DNA of 64,000 nt from Phymatolithon calcareum (GCA_977006965.1 OZ345356.1:1178001-1242000); one strand, 5' to 3'; shown: positions 22,015 to 33,542, numbered from the stretch's first letter. Numbers and translations are program-made. The notes: generated by a model not told the origin, from the sequence alone.

Positions 22015-22437
22015 CTAGTCCATTGTCCACTTATGAGGGGAATTCGATTCTGGCTCAATAATACATAGAGCAGGTGCCATGAATGAAGCCCAGTGATCCT
22101 GACATTCTATATTCATTTTCTCACTCAGCGAAATAATTGACCATGAAGACTTTTGCTGTTCTGATATGAAACCAAACCTAGCGCCCTTCTTCACAACTGT
22201 TTCATGAGGATCATTATCTTCCATTTCAGATATATTAGAAGTTTCCGCGGATTTGTATTTCGCTGCGAATACCTGTGTAATAAGGATACGAATTGGAAGA
22301 TATTTGGTTCCCATTACGTCTCGGAGATGATTATCTCTCTGTCTATATTCAGGAATCATTTTATTGAAACGAACCATACGCACGCACAGAATTCCAGTTA
22401 AGTTTATAGGAGTGCAGAAAAAAATCGAGCTGAACAT
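22015..22437 (-). CDS. Unrecognised 140-codon open frame
   Basis: This is one of the longer frames in an otherwise stop-rich region, starting MFSSIFFCTPINLTG and rich in charged residues further on (NISEMEDNDPHETVVKKG). No signal peptide, membrane segment or known motif is evident, and no paralogue occurs in the window. It ends about 110 bases before a repeat end at 22550. It may be spurious or a decayed transposon gene. Confidence 0.2.
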   Translation of the reverse strand: MFSSIFFCTPINLTGILCVRMVRFNKMIPEYRQRDNHLRDVMGTKYLPIRILITQVFAAKYKSAETSNISEMEDNDPHETVVKKGARFGFISEQQKSSWSIISLSEKMNIECQDHWASFMAPALCIIEPESNSPHKWTMD

Positions 22438-22549
22438 GCACTGTCCACTTCCAATAAACTATGCAGTCAATTATTCTCAGGCGCATCACTCATGACCTTA
22501 GAAGTGTCCCAGAAAGCGTCGAAGGTCATAGTATTTCGTAGATGCAGAT

Positions 22550-22745
22550 GCTCTAAGAACCAGTGAGCATTTATGGGGTGACTTTCTCCAATAAGACGTG
22601 GCAGATGGACACGAGTACAATAAATTCACTACTTTTGTAGATACATCAATTCCCTCATACTTTTTGCGTGCGCAAACTACAGCGGGTTTTTGTTTATTTT
22701 TTTATTCATTGAAATGTTGCATTCTTTCCCTCGTTTACGCTCCCT
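22550..22745 (+). repeat. Diverged end of the long-TIR (Mutator-like) family
   Basis: The phrases gtgagcatttat-ggtg, acacgagtaca-ta-attcacta, tacatcaattcc and tttatttttttattcattgaa follow the same order as in 52650-52805, the outer part of the right arm of the long inverted repeat at 50620-52831. Identity is about 70% by eye, so this is an older copy. I did not find its other end. Confidence 0.5.
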
Positions 22746-22749
22746 GGTA

Positions 22750-24835
22750 CAAGAAACTAGTTCCGTGATTTGTGTTCCGCAGATCTGTATTTTAACATAC
22801 CCATCGCCTAAGAGTGAGCCCGTGATTTGCACGTCCGAAAAAGTCATCTGTGCTAAATCGAATTCTGAATTAAATGATTTTTATATCAATCGAAAGGGAA
22901 CAATTTATTAGAAATTTGTACAGAAATGCAGGGCACTTTTTCGTGGTCCGCCGGAAAAATGGCAAATAATTTAAAGCAGTCGTTTTCCCAGGAACATTGC
23001 TCGAAAATCATATTATACGTAACGAGTACGAGATTAGAACTGAAATGTGGAAACGAAAGAGAGATTGGAGGGTTCGCTCTTCGATAGTGGAAAATGCATA
23101 CTACTTTGTGCACAATTCCCTATTACCAACGCCACGTGCTGACAGCAAAATATGCCTATCCACAGTGCTTTGAGAAAGGCACACAGCATTCGATTCTACA
23201 CACATCCATAAAAATGTATCATAAATTGCATTTTGTAGGTTTTTTGTACCCTCAATTTATTTGAATTTTCCGCGAAAGGCAGGTTTTAATCGCTCTCCTC
23301 AGCTCCAAGTATTTCTTTAGGCGGAAAATTAACGCTGTAGTGTTACCAAGCTCGACATCCGCTTTCCAAAGAACCAAATAATTGTAATCGGTCAATGTTT
23401 TATAAAATTCGTGCCTTTCGGAACCCCTTGAAGGGTACTTTCTCGGGCCCACTCCTAGGTGAGGGGTGTCTTAAAAGGTCGTTGAAAATACTTAAATACT
23501 CACCAAGTTTACCATATTTACTAATACTCACATTGCATATGTATATGTATGACATGTCCATTAGAGCATATAGGAGCAGCTCTATTTGCGGTCGGGCTAA
23601 ATTCATCAATTTAATTATAAGTGATAGCCAAACAGGCCCGCTGGGAAATAGGGCAAAATTTAGAATCATTAAACTACCGTTGGTTCAAATACGAACTCGA
23701 GACACCAAAGATCACAAAGGCAAACTCTAAGACCGTTGCTCACTGTTGTAAAACTCTGGCACCTGTAAAGATCTGCTTACACTGTTACATTTAGTTTCAT
23801 TGATCCAATTGTCATATTGCCAAGCAATCCTACCCCTCACCAAATCATCATTTGATCTAATTCCGTTTCGCTAAATGTCGCCGCTTCCGGTGCCCTCGAC
23901 TTTCCGCCAGGGAATAACCCGACCGAACCCAGTGTGCCAACCTGTGCGTCTAACAACCCCGAAATTAGGATGTACGGCAAACTGGGTGTGCATATTGTAG
24001 TAGAGTGCACTTTCGCCACCTATGGGATTTTTCCGTCCATCTCGCCCACTGGTCCAATAGGGACCACCGCAGTAATTGGTGTATGGCATCTCGTAGATTA
24101 ATCTGTACTCACCTTTACAGTAGTCACTTTTTGTCTGACACTATCAGCGGAGTGACGAGTACTTAAGCCCGTCGCCCGCAAGCTATGATAAACAGCAAGC
24201 AACTTCCGGGTTCGCTTGGCTTCGCAGAAAAGGTCTTCGGAACCACTGTTGCGACTCCAGCGGCCATAGACCTACTAGGTCGTCCACGTGAGCTGGGCAC
24301 TTCACGGCAAGGAATGCTATCTCCGACTTTGCCCACGCCACTGGCTGAGGCGCCGTACCGACCTCTTCGGTCTTCGCCCGGTGAGTGACACTCATTCCAT
24401 CTGGCGTTCCGCGCCGCTCATCCCTCGCTCGCTGGTGCTGCACATTCAGTCAACCCTTCGTGTTATACATGCTCTTCCCCAACAAATCGCGCTTCGGGAG
24501 TGCAATCGCGTTGCGCAGGTATAGCGGGCCCAACCGGGAATCCGCTATACTACATATATAAATATTCCTCTATTCGTTTTTCCTGTCATGTAGTGTACGC
24601 ACCTGCGCGCGACACAGGATCTCATCGCTTGTTGCGAAGGAACCCTTCCCGAAAGGTTTCAGCAGGAGGCATAGAAGTCCCTCGGGAAGCGATAAGTTGC
24701 TCCACCAAACTCAAACTCAAAAGATAACGGCGTCGTCTTTTTTTTCTCCTCTGTCGTATCAAATTTTCTATATGGCTGTTAATTACGGAAGCTGACAGAA
24801 CCAGTCCAGAAGAAACTGAAGAGAGCACGTGCTAA
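22750..24835. other. Gene-less stretch
   Basis: No gene is supported. The block gaaaatacttaaatactcaccaagttt...atatttactaa (23484-23530) recurs in direct orientation at 25192-25235 next to the GC-rich TIR element, so a small repeat family is present. A GC-rich segment at 24120-24530 has no clear coding on either strand. Confidence 0.3.
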
Positions 24836-24839
24836 GATG

Positions 24840-25165
24840 CTATCGAGAATAACGGAGAGACCACATAGCCGATGAAGCCAGGACTCCCACCATTGACGTC
24901 GTGATGGGGGCCAGAGACCTACGGTGGAACTGGCTTGAGCAATCTCTTAGAAAGCATGAGCGCAACCTACTCCACCAGATGCTGCTAAAATGCGTCACAC
25001 CAACGCCAGAATCACTCTTTGGTGATGTAACTCGACGAGACGTCAAAACTGCCTTCAAACGCGCTAACGATAATATAGAATGGAAGAAAATTAGACCCTC
25101 GAAGCGCTTCTAGCGCCAATAGGGGAAAAGGCAAAATGAATTAATGAATGAATAAATTTTCCTCT
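24840..25165 (+). repeat. Possible non-LTR retrotransposon 3' end
   Basis: A short frame (24901-25113) is followed by ggggaaaaggcaaaatgaa and a simple tail ttaatgaatgaataaa. Tails built from aatg/tgaa repeats are usual at the 3' ends of several LINE clades. The coding part is too short to assign. Confidence 0.3.
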
Positions 25166-25246
25166 ATTTTTTGTTTTTTTAGAAAATAGAGGAAAATATT
25201 TAAATACCCACGAAGTTTGATATATTTACTAACATGATACTGTATG

Positions 25247-26472
25247 AGTGAACCTTAATTTTCTACCAAATGGCAGCGCCGTGTCGGCGCCGAGGGCCTA
25301 CTGGCCCGGGCTGGTCCCAACCACAGGTCCGGTTGGCGGTCTGACACGTGGAAACCACAATATGCCGCTGCCCCACGCCGCTCTGTCTTACCACGCCGGC
25401 GATGATGCCGCGACGCCGCCCTTTCCGTACTGTACTGCATCGTGAGTTTGCCCGCTGCCGTGCCCTGGCCGCCGCCGATTTAAACCTCGACACCGCTTTC
25501 GCCGAAGTACTTCGTCCGCCTGACCGCCGCGCCGTCCCCCACCTGCTGGAAATGCATGCCGTAGCGACGCATTCTGCCAAATACAACGTCTGACCCAGCT
25601 TATGGCTGATCTCCAACGTAATACATTTGGACCCGCCTGTTGACGAGCTGAGAGCAATTAGAGTCGCCCCTTCGTCGCAGCAACCGTGGCGTTTCCGTAG
25701 TCGCAAGGACAGACCGCGGTGTTTGTGGATGGTGGGAACAAAACATTGGGGCAAACCGTCTGCCGACTATCGCTCTTTATTGTGCTATGCATGCAGCTGT
25801 TATTCTACGCTCTTGCTAAATTAATCAAAGTAAACTGCAATATTTTCGACTTCCCCTTCGCGCCAGAAATACCTTGTGTAACGTTGAAGAAGTGGAGGAA
25901 AGGGAAAATTTTTAGTAGACATTTTTTTATTTTGCGGAAGTCAAAGGACGCAAGCTACGTCGGACAAATCAGAAAAATGACAAAGGCAGTCAGGTAGTCA
26001 GAAAAAGGTCCTGTGGATTCTAGAAGCACGCTGTTGAGGCCACGAAGGCGGCGCATTGAAATGAGGGTTTAAAGGTATTGAGCGCGGTTATGGCACAACG
26101 ATGCGGGCCAGGGGGGCAAATGCTTCCACGAGCGAGGAGTGGGACGGAAAAAGCTTCCCTCGGCAAACACAGCGACGGAGCGGCGCAAATTAATCTCGGC
26201 GCGGCGGCGTGCTGGATCGTTTGTGGCCGCGGGGGGCACTGCACAGCGACTGCGGGAAAGAGCACGGCGGCGGGCATCTGCGACTGTAGGCGGAGTTGGC
26301 GGATGTGTTGCTCCTGAATGCTGGACAGAATATTGCTGCTGTAGCAGCTAGCAATACACAGTTCGGGCATTGTTTTATTTGTGTCAGACGTTGAAGAGGA
26401 CCTCTGGTTGGGACCGCCCAGGCCGGTGAAGTTCGCACGGCGCTGCCATTTGGTGGACAATTAAGATTCACT
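25247..26472. mobile_element. GC-rich element with ~90-bp terminal inverted repeats
   Basis: The left end (agtgaaccttaattttctaccaaatggcagcgccgtg, ctggtcccaaccacaggtcc, gtctgacac) is repeated in inverted orientation at the right end (26380-26472). Both outer sides have tatg (25243-25246 and 26473-26476), a possible 4-base target duplication. The interior is much richer in G+C than the flanks. Its frames, for example 26460-26020 on the minus strand with HIRQLRLQSQMPAAVLFP, show no transposase motif. It is probably a non-autonomous DNA transposon. Confidence 0.7.
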
Positions 26473-27158
26473 TATGATGTGTTCCATAGATTTCTATTTT
26501 TTAAAATTCAAATCTATGGAGCACAACATACAGTATTTTAATATGTTGTGTTCCATAGATGAAAAAATTCAAATTATGGAACACAGCATTCCCGTTGTAA
26601 AGATCACTGCTTACTATTCCCGCTATGATACTGGGGTGCGGGAATACAGTCAACCCTCGATAACTGGATGGCTTCGGTCGTGGAGTCAGAAATCCAGATA
26701 TGGAGGATATTCCAGGAGTGAATTCATATTATATCGCAAAGACTACACGTGTAACTCAGCAGCCCATGTGGCAGAGGCAGCCGACGTGTAGTTGCGGCAA
26801 TCGATGCCGACACACTGCGCGAATCTGAGAATCCAGGGAGCAGAGAAGCGGATGGTGATGCGATAGTATAAATTTCAATAGTTGCAATTGTTGACGGCAT
26901 TAGGCTCGTGGGAACTGTCCGGCCCGGAACTGCAACATCACTGGAGGATCATGGTGACACCGATGTATTAGTGTATATCTGCGTAACTGTTCCGCATGCG
27001 TACAGTATGAACCAATTGTGGCAGATAAAGTGCTTGAAGCGTGTATAAGAGCACGTCTACTGGCCGACCTATCTTGGTATGATTGGTGGATACCGGCGAA
27101 GCGGCATTTCTACCGGAAGACAAATGGCTATCCTATCCAGTCAAATGGCTAAATCAAA

Positions 27159-27183
27159 TGCTATCCCGTGTCGGGATAGCATC
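27159..27183. repeat. Perfect hairpin inside the Harbinger left end
   Basis: The 11-base arms atgctatcccg and cgggatagcat enclose a tgt loop. An outer, less perfect layer (aaatggctatcct / aggatagtcattt) extends it. It lies about 75 bases before the helper ATG and could be a subterminal recognition structure. Confidence 0.6.
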
Positions 27184-27255
27184 CAGGATAGTCATTTGGC
27201 ATTTGGAGTACGTACGACTCGAAAGCCCCAGTGAGCTCTACGTTGCGACAATTGC

Positions 27256-28419
27256 ATGTTTTGGCGCGAATCTCTTCAGAGCCGCACGCAACAGTGCGGC
27301 TTGAGGAGCGAAAGTGTTGACACCCTCGTGCAAAGTGCGAAGCTGCGGGCCACTCGCCCTCACACACCACTTGGCACGACGAAACCACTTCTCTCAAAAG
27401 GAGACCTCGAGTCACCGTCGAGCATGACCTCCGCAATCAAGATTGCGAAGGACTGCGGTAGCATGGTCGGGCGCGGTGCGTCTTTTACACCTGACGAAGA
27501 TGCTGCCCTCGCGCGTTGCTGGGCGGCTACATCATCTCTGCACGACGAGCAGAACGCAGAGAAGTTCTGGGCACGGGTTTCGGTGGCGTTCGGGCAACAG
27601 CCCGAGGCAGTCGAGACGATTCGCACGCCGAACAGTTTGCAGTCCAGGTGGGGAACTCTGCAAAAATTGGTGCAGAAGTATCTTGCTACTGAACGCCTCT
27701 ACCTCTCCAAGCCCGTATCAGGCGAGACAAGGGAGGATGCTGTGGCGAATATCATGCGGCTTTAACGCCGCAATACGAGAAGGCGCGATAAATGCGGAGA
27801 ATGGCGTGATGGCGCCGTGATGCGCTCGTTGGGTGCGGTTGACGTGTTGCGAAAGTGTCCCAAGTTCAACGGAGCCGCTGCATCTGCATCTACGAGAGCC
27901 AAAAGGGTCGAAAATGATGCAGTTGAGACGGCTGTCGCGCCGCCGGTGACGCGCACCTTCTCTATTGACAGCGACGATCACGGCACAACAACCGACAACC
28001 GGAACGAGATCATGCCTTCTCCATCTCAGTTCGTGAATCTGAAGCGCCCCGTTGGAATCAAGAAAGCGAAGCGCTCGCAGTACGCTGCGAGCATGAAAAA
28101 GAAAGAAGAATCGGCATTTTCTGCCATCGCCGTCGCTATGGAAGGGAAGACTGCACTGCGCCGACAAGATTTGCAGTTAAAATGTATCTCTGCGTTACCT
28201 GAAGGACCAAAGAAAAGCAAAATTCTGCTGGAATTCCTGGAGTCGGACTTGTTCCAGAGTGGTAGTGGCCAAAAAGTTGCAAATGCCAGCGCGTCAGAGA
28301 GCACAGATTTTGCTTTTGCTCTTTCTCCGGCCGTACCTGCTAGCGAAATGGAAGACAACGAGTCTGAATCGAAGGAGTGCATAATCAAGAATAGAGTTGG
28401 CGAGAACGGGGATGATTGA
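27256..28419 (+). pseudogene. Harbinger Myb/SANT-like helper protein, interrupted
   Basis: Harbinger elements encode a DNA-binding partner that helps the transposase reach the nucleus and the element ends. Here the SANT/Myb-like part is seen at FTPDEDAALARCWAATSS ... EKFWARVSVAFGQ ... RTPNSLQSRWGTLQKLVQKY. It is followed by the usual VDVLRKCPKFNG element, a lysine-rich segment (VGIKKAKRSQ) and an acidic C-terminus. A TAA at 27763-27765 breaks the frame. The neighbouring frame reads PQYEKAR just there, so two close single-base indels (about 27760 and 27790) rather than one point mutation may explain it. The reading frame before and after is the same. As it stands no full-length product can be made, so the element would depend on another copy. 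Confidence 0.7.
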
Positions 28420-28439
28420 TATGAGTAAATTACGAACGT

Positions 28440-29825
28440 CTATGGTATGTATTGGTTTCCAGCTGTCGACCACACATGGTCTTCGACCGCGCTTCGTAGC
28501 GACTTATGTGCTTCAGGATTACGAATTGCCTCTTGGCATCCCATCAACTGCGCAAACCAAGTAGGTACTTGAACGGCGTTCGTAGCGCTATTCGGATCAC
28601 CGTTCCCACCCCAGTTTTGTGTGCCACTTCCAGTATTTCCGTCCTCTTCAGACTCGTAGAACTCCCCAATTATCTCTTCGGGGCTCACTACATTTCCAAA
28701 TTCGTCCGTTTCATCGTCGAGTTCACCGGCAAGCCGCAGGCGCACAAGCATATTGTGCAATATGACGCAGACGTTCATGACGTCGACTAGTTCGTCGTCG
28801 CTCCATGAGTGAAACTCGTGCCGTAGGATTAAGAACCGACCTTGTAAAACACCGAATAGGCGCTCCACATCTTTGCGCGTGCTTTCTTGCGCCTTTGTCA
28901 TGGCGCGTTCTTTTTCGGTCGTAGGTGCATGGTTAGGTTTGACGAAAATAGCCCATTCAGGGTAAATCCCGTCCGTCAAAAAGTACCAAATCCAGTTCCG
29001 CACTTTCCCTGCGAGCACATACCCACCCGGTAGCTGCAAACAGCGCTCGCCGGACAGAATTGACATAATTAGAGGGCTGTTCTCAGCAACCGTTATGTCA
29101 TTATTGGTTCCTGGTCGCCCGACGAAAATATGCCAGCAGTACAGGTCGCTATCGCACCACCCTTCTACTTGCACGGTGGCCAGCTTTCCGGACTTTGGGT
29201 TGTGGAACTGTCCCTTCCACGCCTTGGGACAGTTCTTCCAGACGAGGTGTATGCAATCAAGCGCACCGATGCATCCAGGAAAATGACGTGTAGCGTACCG
29301 ACTCTCAATGGCGCGCAACTCGCTCGACGAGGGCACACGGTTCAGAAACTCCTTGCCATAGCACTTGATCATAGCGCGCAAGAACATTCGAAAAGACTGG
29401 CGCATTGATTCAATGCTCATACGCGCTTGGTCGTCCAGCGAGCTGAACGATACTCCATCCCCAAGACGACGGAGAGCGCAAAGAACTTTCTGCCATGTGT
29501 GTGCACCTGGACGACCCGTAGCATCAATGCGCTGCAGGAGATCGGGCTCAATGAGTGGAAGATCATGCACAATGCGCCGATAAAGCTTGAGCGGTATTCG
29601 AAAGCGACGTCGGAAATGCGACGCAGGATACGTCGGCGCCACACACAGATAGTCGCGCCACCATGAGCACTCACCACGACGTATATTTCCCCGACTGCCC
29701 TTGGCTCGCCCCTTCCAGCCTCCTCCATCCGAAAATTCTTTTCCACTATGTCTTGAGCTCTGGACGGCAGCAAGAACGATCATGTCGTCTTCGGATGAGC
29801 TTGAGCTTGTGGACGACATCTTCAA
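28440..29825 (-). CDS. PIF/Harbinger DDE transposase
   Basis: This is an intact 461-residue frame. The N-terminus is Ser-rich and acidic (SSTSSSSSEDD), then comes a helix-turn-helix-like region (WQKVLCALRRLGDGVSF, about residues 111-127). The catalytic domain follows the plant-transposon/DDE_Tnp_4 pattern: Asp190 in IGALDCIHLVW, GRPGTNNDITV (Asp243), YFLTDGIYPEW (Asp285) and Glu321 in RKDVERLFGVLQGRF. The C-terminus has the usual VCVILHNMLV. It converges on the helper gene; stop codons are about 20 bases apart. The gene seems undamaged, in contrast to its partner. Confidence 0.9.
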   Translation of the reverse strand: MKMSSTSSSSSEDDMIVLAAVQSSRHSGKEFSDGGGWKGRAKGSRGNIRRGECSWWRDYLCVAPTYPASHFRRRFRIPLKLYRRIVHDLPLIEPDLLQRIDATGRPGAHTWQKVLCALRRLGDGVSFSSLDDQARMSIESMRQSFRMFLRAMIKCYGKEFLNRVPSSSELRAIESRYATRHFPGCIGALDCIHLVWKNCPKAWKGQFHNPKSGKLATVQVEGWCDSDLYCWHIFVGRPGTNNDITVAENSPLIMSILSGERCLQLPGGYVLAGKVRNWIWYFLTDGIYPEWAIFVKPNHAPTTEKERAMTKAQESTRKDVERLFGVLQGRFLILRHEFHSWSDDELVDVMNVCVILHNMLVRLRLAGELDDETDEFGNVVSPEEIIGEFYESEEDGNTGSGTQNWGGNGDPNSATNAVQVPTWFAQLMGCQEAIRNPEAHKSLRSAVEDHVWSTAGNQYIP

Positions 29826-30965
29826 GACTTGTACGACCTATGTCGACACCCTTCAAAATTCAAAATACGAGTAGATAATTTAATTTTTCGAAAATGTTCT
29901 TACTGACCCGTTGCAAATGGCACCAGGTCCAATAGACATGCGCTTGTCGCATTCCGCGCATTATAAGGCTATTTTGGTTAAATGGAAAAATGTTTGGGTG
30001 CCCTGATAGACGTGCTCTAAGGTTGGAGAATCTGACGAGCCGTCAGGTGGTATCACGTTTTTGGAACCGGGGTCAGAGTTAGGAATATGGACGCCATTGG
30101 CAGCGACAGATTTCACGCAGAGGATGCAGAGGAGCTAGTCACACTTGATGATGCAACAATAAGCCCAGAAACGCCTCGAGCGCTTTTCAAAGATGGCGAC
30201 GGACCGACCGGAAAGTCACGAAAGTAGATGGAGGCTCCGCGGATAACAGAGATACAGAGGGGCTTGCGCAGGCCCGATGTAGCAGGGATAACTAGTATTC
30301 GCATGCTAATTGCCGACATACTTGCTTACGCTGAAAACCTGGATTACAAGGAAGAGGTTGGTGATGCAATTGTAGAAATTCTCACATTTGCAGTTGTGGA
30401 TGGGGCGGCACTAACTAGATTGGGGTTTCCATGACTTCAGAGGGCTGCAGGAGCGCAAGTGCAACAATAAAGAGTTGGGTCGCTGATGACTTTATCCCTA
30501 TTTGAAGATTATGTGGTAGCTAAAATCGTATTCTACGGCATTGCCGGGATCGGGATTGCTACCACTATGGAGGGCTGAATGCTGGCGCAGTGTCAACAGT
30601 CCTCGAAGAGGTGATCGGTAATAAGATACGCGTACACTCGAGCACTCTTGCCGAGGTCTGGCCGCCATGGAGATGGAGGGCTGTGCCTTACTACATTCTG
30701 TGGACAAGAAGGTAACGTGCAGAATATGCTCCGTGGCATGTACTCAATATGTTATACATTTTTAAGGTATGCGCCGTGCATCGGCAGTCAGGATATTCTA
30801 CTACGTGAGTATTCTGAATATATTAAAATTTCGATAAATTTTGGGCTAAACGGTATCGTGGACGCACGCAATATTCTAAAAACCGAGGTTATACGGTTAA
30901 AGAGGATCCAGTTATCGAGGGTTGACTGTACGACTATAGATTACAGGGCCTGGTAAACCGTACAG

Positions 30966-31595
30966 TAGTACCAGGGGAATGTTAGAGGGGGAGTAAAGCA
31001 ACTATTTGATGTAACATAAATTTAAGTGGAAAAGGCGCAAGCGTTGTGCCAGGTAAATTATGAACATTTTCGGTATCAAAAAAATACCGTGAAAACAAAG
31101 AGCTCGCCGATGCAACAATCGGACGTTGGTAGTTGTTGGCCAATAGGAACGTTCAATGGCGACTGCGACGACGACATTTGGGATTACAGTGCACATGAGC
31201 GCCGTAAGGTTTGCTTTAGCTTGTACGGCTCTGTTGGGCGTTGTAATTGCTGGAGGAAATAAATGGAGAAAAAATGTGATGTGGTCGCATGTGATAGGTT
31301 AATGCGAGGACGCTTAATACGGCCCTTTTGTGCACTGCACACCGCGCTTAGTCCATAAGCATTAATTCCAGATATTTCTATCCACAAAATGTATCCTGCA
31401 ACGAGAGCATCTCTCACATTGGGATTTCCCAATGTTCCAGAAAACTTACGGCTATTCTTCTATTTCATGCAAGATTCTATGATACCGTCGGACTCCACTC
31501 GCAATGTTTCATACGCGCGCAGCAATTTTCGATCATAACAACCGGTATGATAGGGGGGTCGGCTTTACTCCCCCTCTAACATTCCCCTGGTAGTA
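30966..31595. mobile_element. MITE-like element with CCAGGGGAAT ends (copy 1)
   Basis: The ends ccaggggaatgttagaggg... (30971) and their inverse (ending 31590) match over 30 bases. The flanks are TAGTA at 30966-30970 and 31591-31595. The interior shares phrases with copy 2 at 46390-46748 (aattatga-cattttcg-tatcaaaaa and ttaattc-agatatttct), so both derive from one longer ancestor. A minus-strand frame (31432-31184) reads MGNPNVRDALVAGYILWIEI, which may be a transposase remnant. Confidence 0.75.
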
Positions 31596-31639
31596 CAGTA
31601 TCATTTAGCGACACTCGGAAGCATGTAAAACTAGCGATC

Positions 31640-33340
31640 TACAGTAACGACCACAATTAGTGCGGATTCCTAAATAGTGCGGGTTCCTAATTAGTACGTC
31701 AGATTCCAAATTAGTGTGGGCCGCACTAATTGTTGTCTCCTCTTTTTGTTAGCGTGGATGCACTAATTAGGGTCTCTAAAATAATTTTTTTCGGAAAGGT
31801 TATATCATTCTCATGCGCTGTTTTCAACTTGAAATCTTCCACGTACTACTGTCCACCTGACAGTAGCTTGGAAAGTCTCCTCAGATCCATTGGCACGGGC
31901 CTCTCTTTTATGTGCTGAGCATCGCTGGGTGTCTGCTTCCATGGAATTTCATTTACACTCTGCAAGGTGGTGCTGGAAATGGAGTGTCGAGTAAGGTGCT
32001 GGATACCTGAGCAGCAACTGTATTCCGAGGATATGTAAGGCACTACAGTAGCTCTCTGCACACATTTTAATCGTTTTCACACTATGTAAGGCTGTCATTA
32101 TAAACCTCTGTAAAGTGCTGCATTCGAGACGCATAAGTTACCCGGAAATTAAAACAAGCAAGTTTATCTCTGCTGTCACAGTGCTATCAGCACTTCATCT
32201 ACAGCAGCTCGTGTTACGTCTCCAGAAAACATAACTCCAGTTTCAAACCATCTCTTGTTAAAATCTTTATGCTTTCGCTCTTCGTTAAAACATAACTCCA
32301 GTTTTGTCCTTTTCTGTGCAAGAGATGGATACATTACGTCAATGGTGTACTATTAATGACTTTTTGTAAGAACAATAGCGATTTGAAAAGGCATTCCTTT
32401 GAAGGACGGCGATTGAAGATTGGCTATGTAGCGATATAGATGTTAAGCTTCCCCAAGGTCTGCACATTGTGCAGCTTGGGCAGCTGTTGAGACATCAAGT
32501 ACCACTCGTATCTGTTAAGTCTACTGGAGCCGTAAGGATGTGGAGTTGTTTACCAGCTCTGATAAATCCCGCAATAAAAGAAAGAAAGAAAGAAAGAAAA
32601 GGCATTTAAAGAGCGATACCTGAAGCCGGTCATCAGAAAAACAAAATCTCGATATTGAACATCACCTCCAGCAGTATACCGTTCTGCAATATCATCCTTC
32701 ACGGTATGCTGGAAGACGAAGAAAAAGAGCTCATTGCTCTAAAAAGCCGCCTTTGGCGTATGGGCTTCGACAAGAACAATCGACCATCTCAGAAAACAAG
32801 GACAGAGTTCCCGAAGCCTCCACTGCTGTATTTGAGTTTCTGTGCAAATATCCTGGCAATACAATCGCAAGGCAATGGAAAATTCTACTCGAAATCTATG
32901 AAAGCTCGGACATTGACGGCGACTTGGAGAACACAAAGCAATGCTCCAATGCGGTCTCGGTATGGAAAACGGGGTGTGGAAAGTGTCGCAGTTGAAAAGA
33001 GAGTTGCAAGAGATTGTCCGTGAGCATAAAGTGCATTTCGAAGGGGAGCCAGTACCAGATCTTGGAGAGAAGTCCGCGAACATACAGGAAGATGTATAAT
33101 TTATTCACTCGATCGTCTTCTAATAGCAATATGTACTTTCCTTTCTTATATCTCGTCTTGCTGGCGAGAATAGTGTTTCTATAAACCTGGCGCACTAATT
33201 GTTGGTCACAACTATTAGTGCGGGTTCCTAAATAGTATACCAGGTTCCTGAATAGTGCGGTCCACACTAATTGTTGGTTCCAGCTTGGATTTTCATGTTC
33301 CTAATTAGTGCGGTCCGCACTAATTGTGGTCATTACTGTA
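31640..33340. mobile_element. Tc1/mariner-type ended element inserted upstream of G2
   Basis: The left end cagtaacgaccacaattag (31642) and the inverse of the right end (33338) agree in 23 of 24 bases, and both sides have TA (31640-31641, 33339-33340). Several internal repeats of acaattagtgcgg/attagtgcgg sit at both ends (31655-31730 and 33190-33330). The interior (about 1.5 kb) has weak coding at most, for example 32753-32995 with VFEFLCKYPGNTIARQWKIL, and a (gaaa)n tract at 32574-32602 that may mark a nested retroelement tail. It sits in sequence otherwise shared with the G1 upstream flank. Confidence 0.7.
32570..32603 (+). repeat. (gaaa)n tract, possible nested LINE/SINE tail
   Basis: The sequence aataaaagaaagaaagaaagaaagaaaa ends a segment whose upstream 150 bases have a plausible open frame (QGLHIVQLGQLLRHQVPLVS). 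A (gaaa) tail after a coding end suggests a short retrotransposon fragment. Confidence 0.35.
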
Positions 33341-33542
33341 CTGCTCTGTATCATATTAGAATGATTAAACAATGCTCACATCTACTCCACGCCGTGCCGC
33401 ATAGGGAAGAGGGAATAGCCCATTCATTTATCATACCGTAAACGGTTCACTACTTCTCCATTATCGCCTATTTACATCAGAACTCTCAGAGCAACTTTCC
33501 CAGTCATCAGTGCGTCGCCGGAGCAACTTGATCCTCTTCGAA

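Larger units (their letters stand above)
27046..30020. mobile_element. PIF/Harbinger transposon with TAA target duplication
   Basis: The ends GAGCACGTCTA (27049) and its inverse TAGACGTGCTC (ending 30017) are flanked by TAA at 27046-27048 and 30018-30020. A three-base TAA/TTA duplication is the hallmark of PIF/Harbinger. The 2,969-base element carries the usual pair of convergent genes: a Myb/SANT-like helper (27256-28419, +) and the DDE transposase (29825-28440, -). Inside the left end a hairpin (atgctatcccg...cgggatagcat) is present. Confidence 0.85.
26647..30928. mobile_element. Pogo/Tigger-type ended element, split by a Harbinger insertion
   Basis: The sequence CAGTCAACCCTCGATAACTG at 26647 recurs in perfect inverted orientation ending at 30928 (23 matching bases), and TA flanks both sides. 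These ends resemble those of pogo/Tigger elements of the Tc1/mariner superfamily. Removing the Harbinger element (27049-30017) plus one TAA leaves about 1.31 kb. The two inner sequences beyond the ends differ, so pairing of these two ends is an inference. A separate copy of the right-hand sequence begins at 63274. No intact pogo transposase is present. Confidence 0.55.

Noticed and set aside
25263-25754. 163-codon minus-strand frame in the GC-rich TIR element
   Set aside because: High G+C content makes long frames in all phases likely; it overlaps the terminal repeat and lacks any known motif.
31642-33338. Idea that the G2 upstream element carries a working pogo transposase
   Set aside because: No DDE/D motif or helix-turn-helix could be traced, and the interior is full of stops in all frames.
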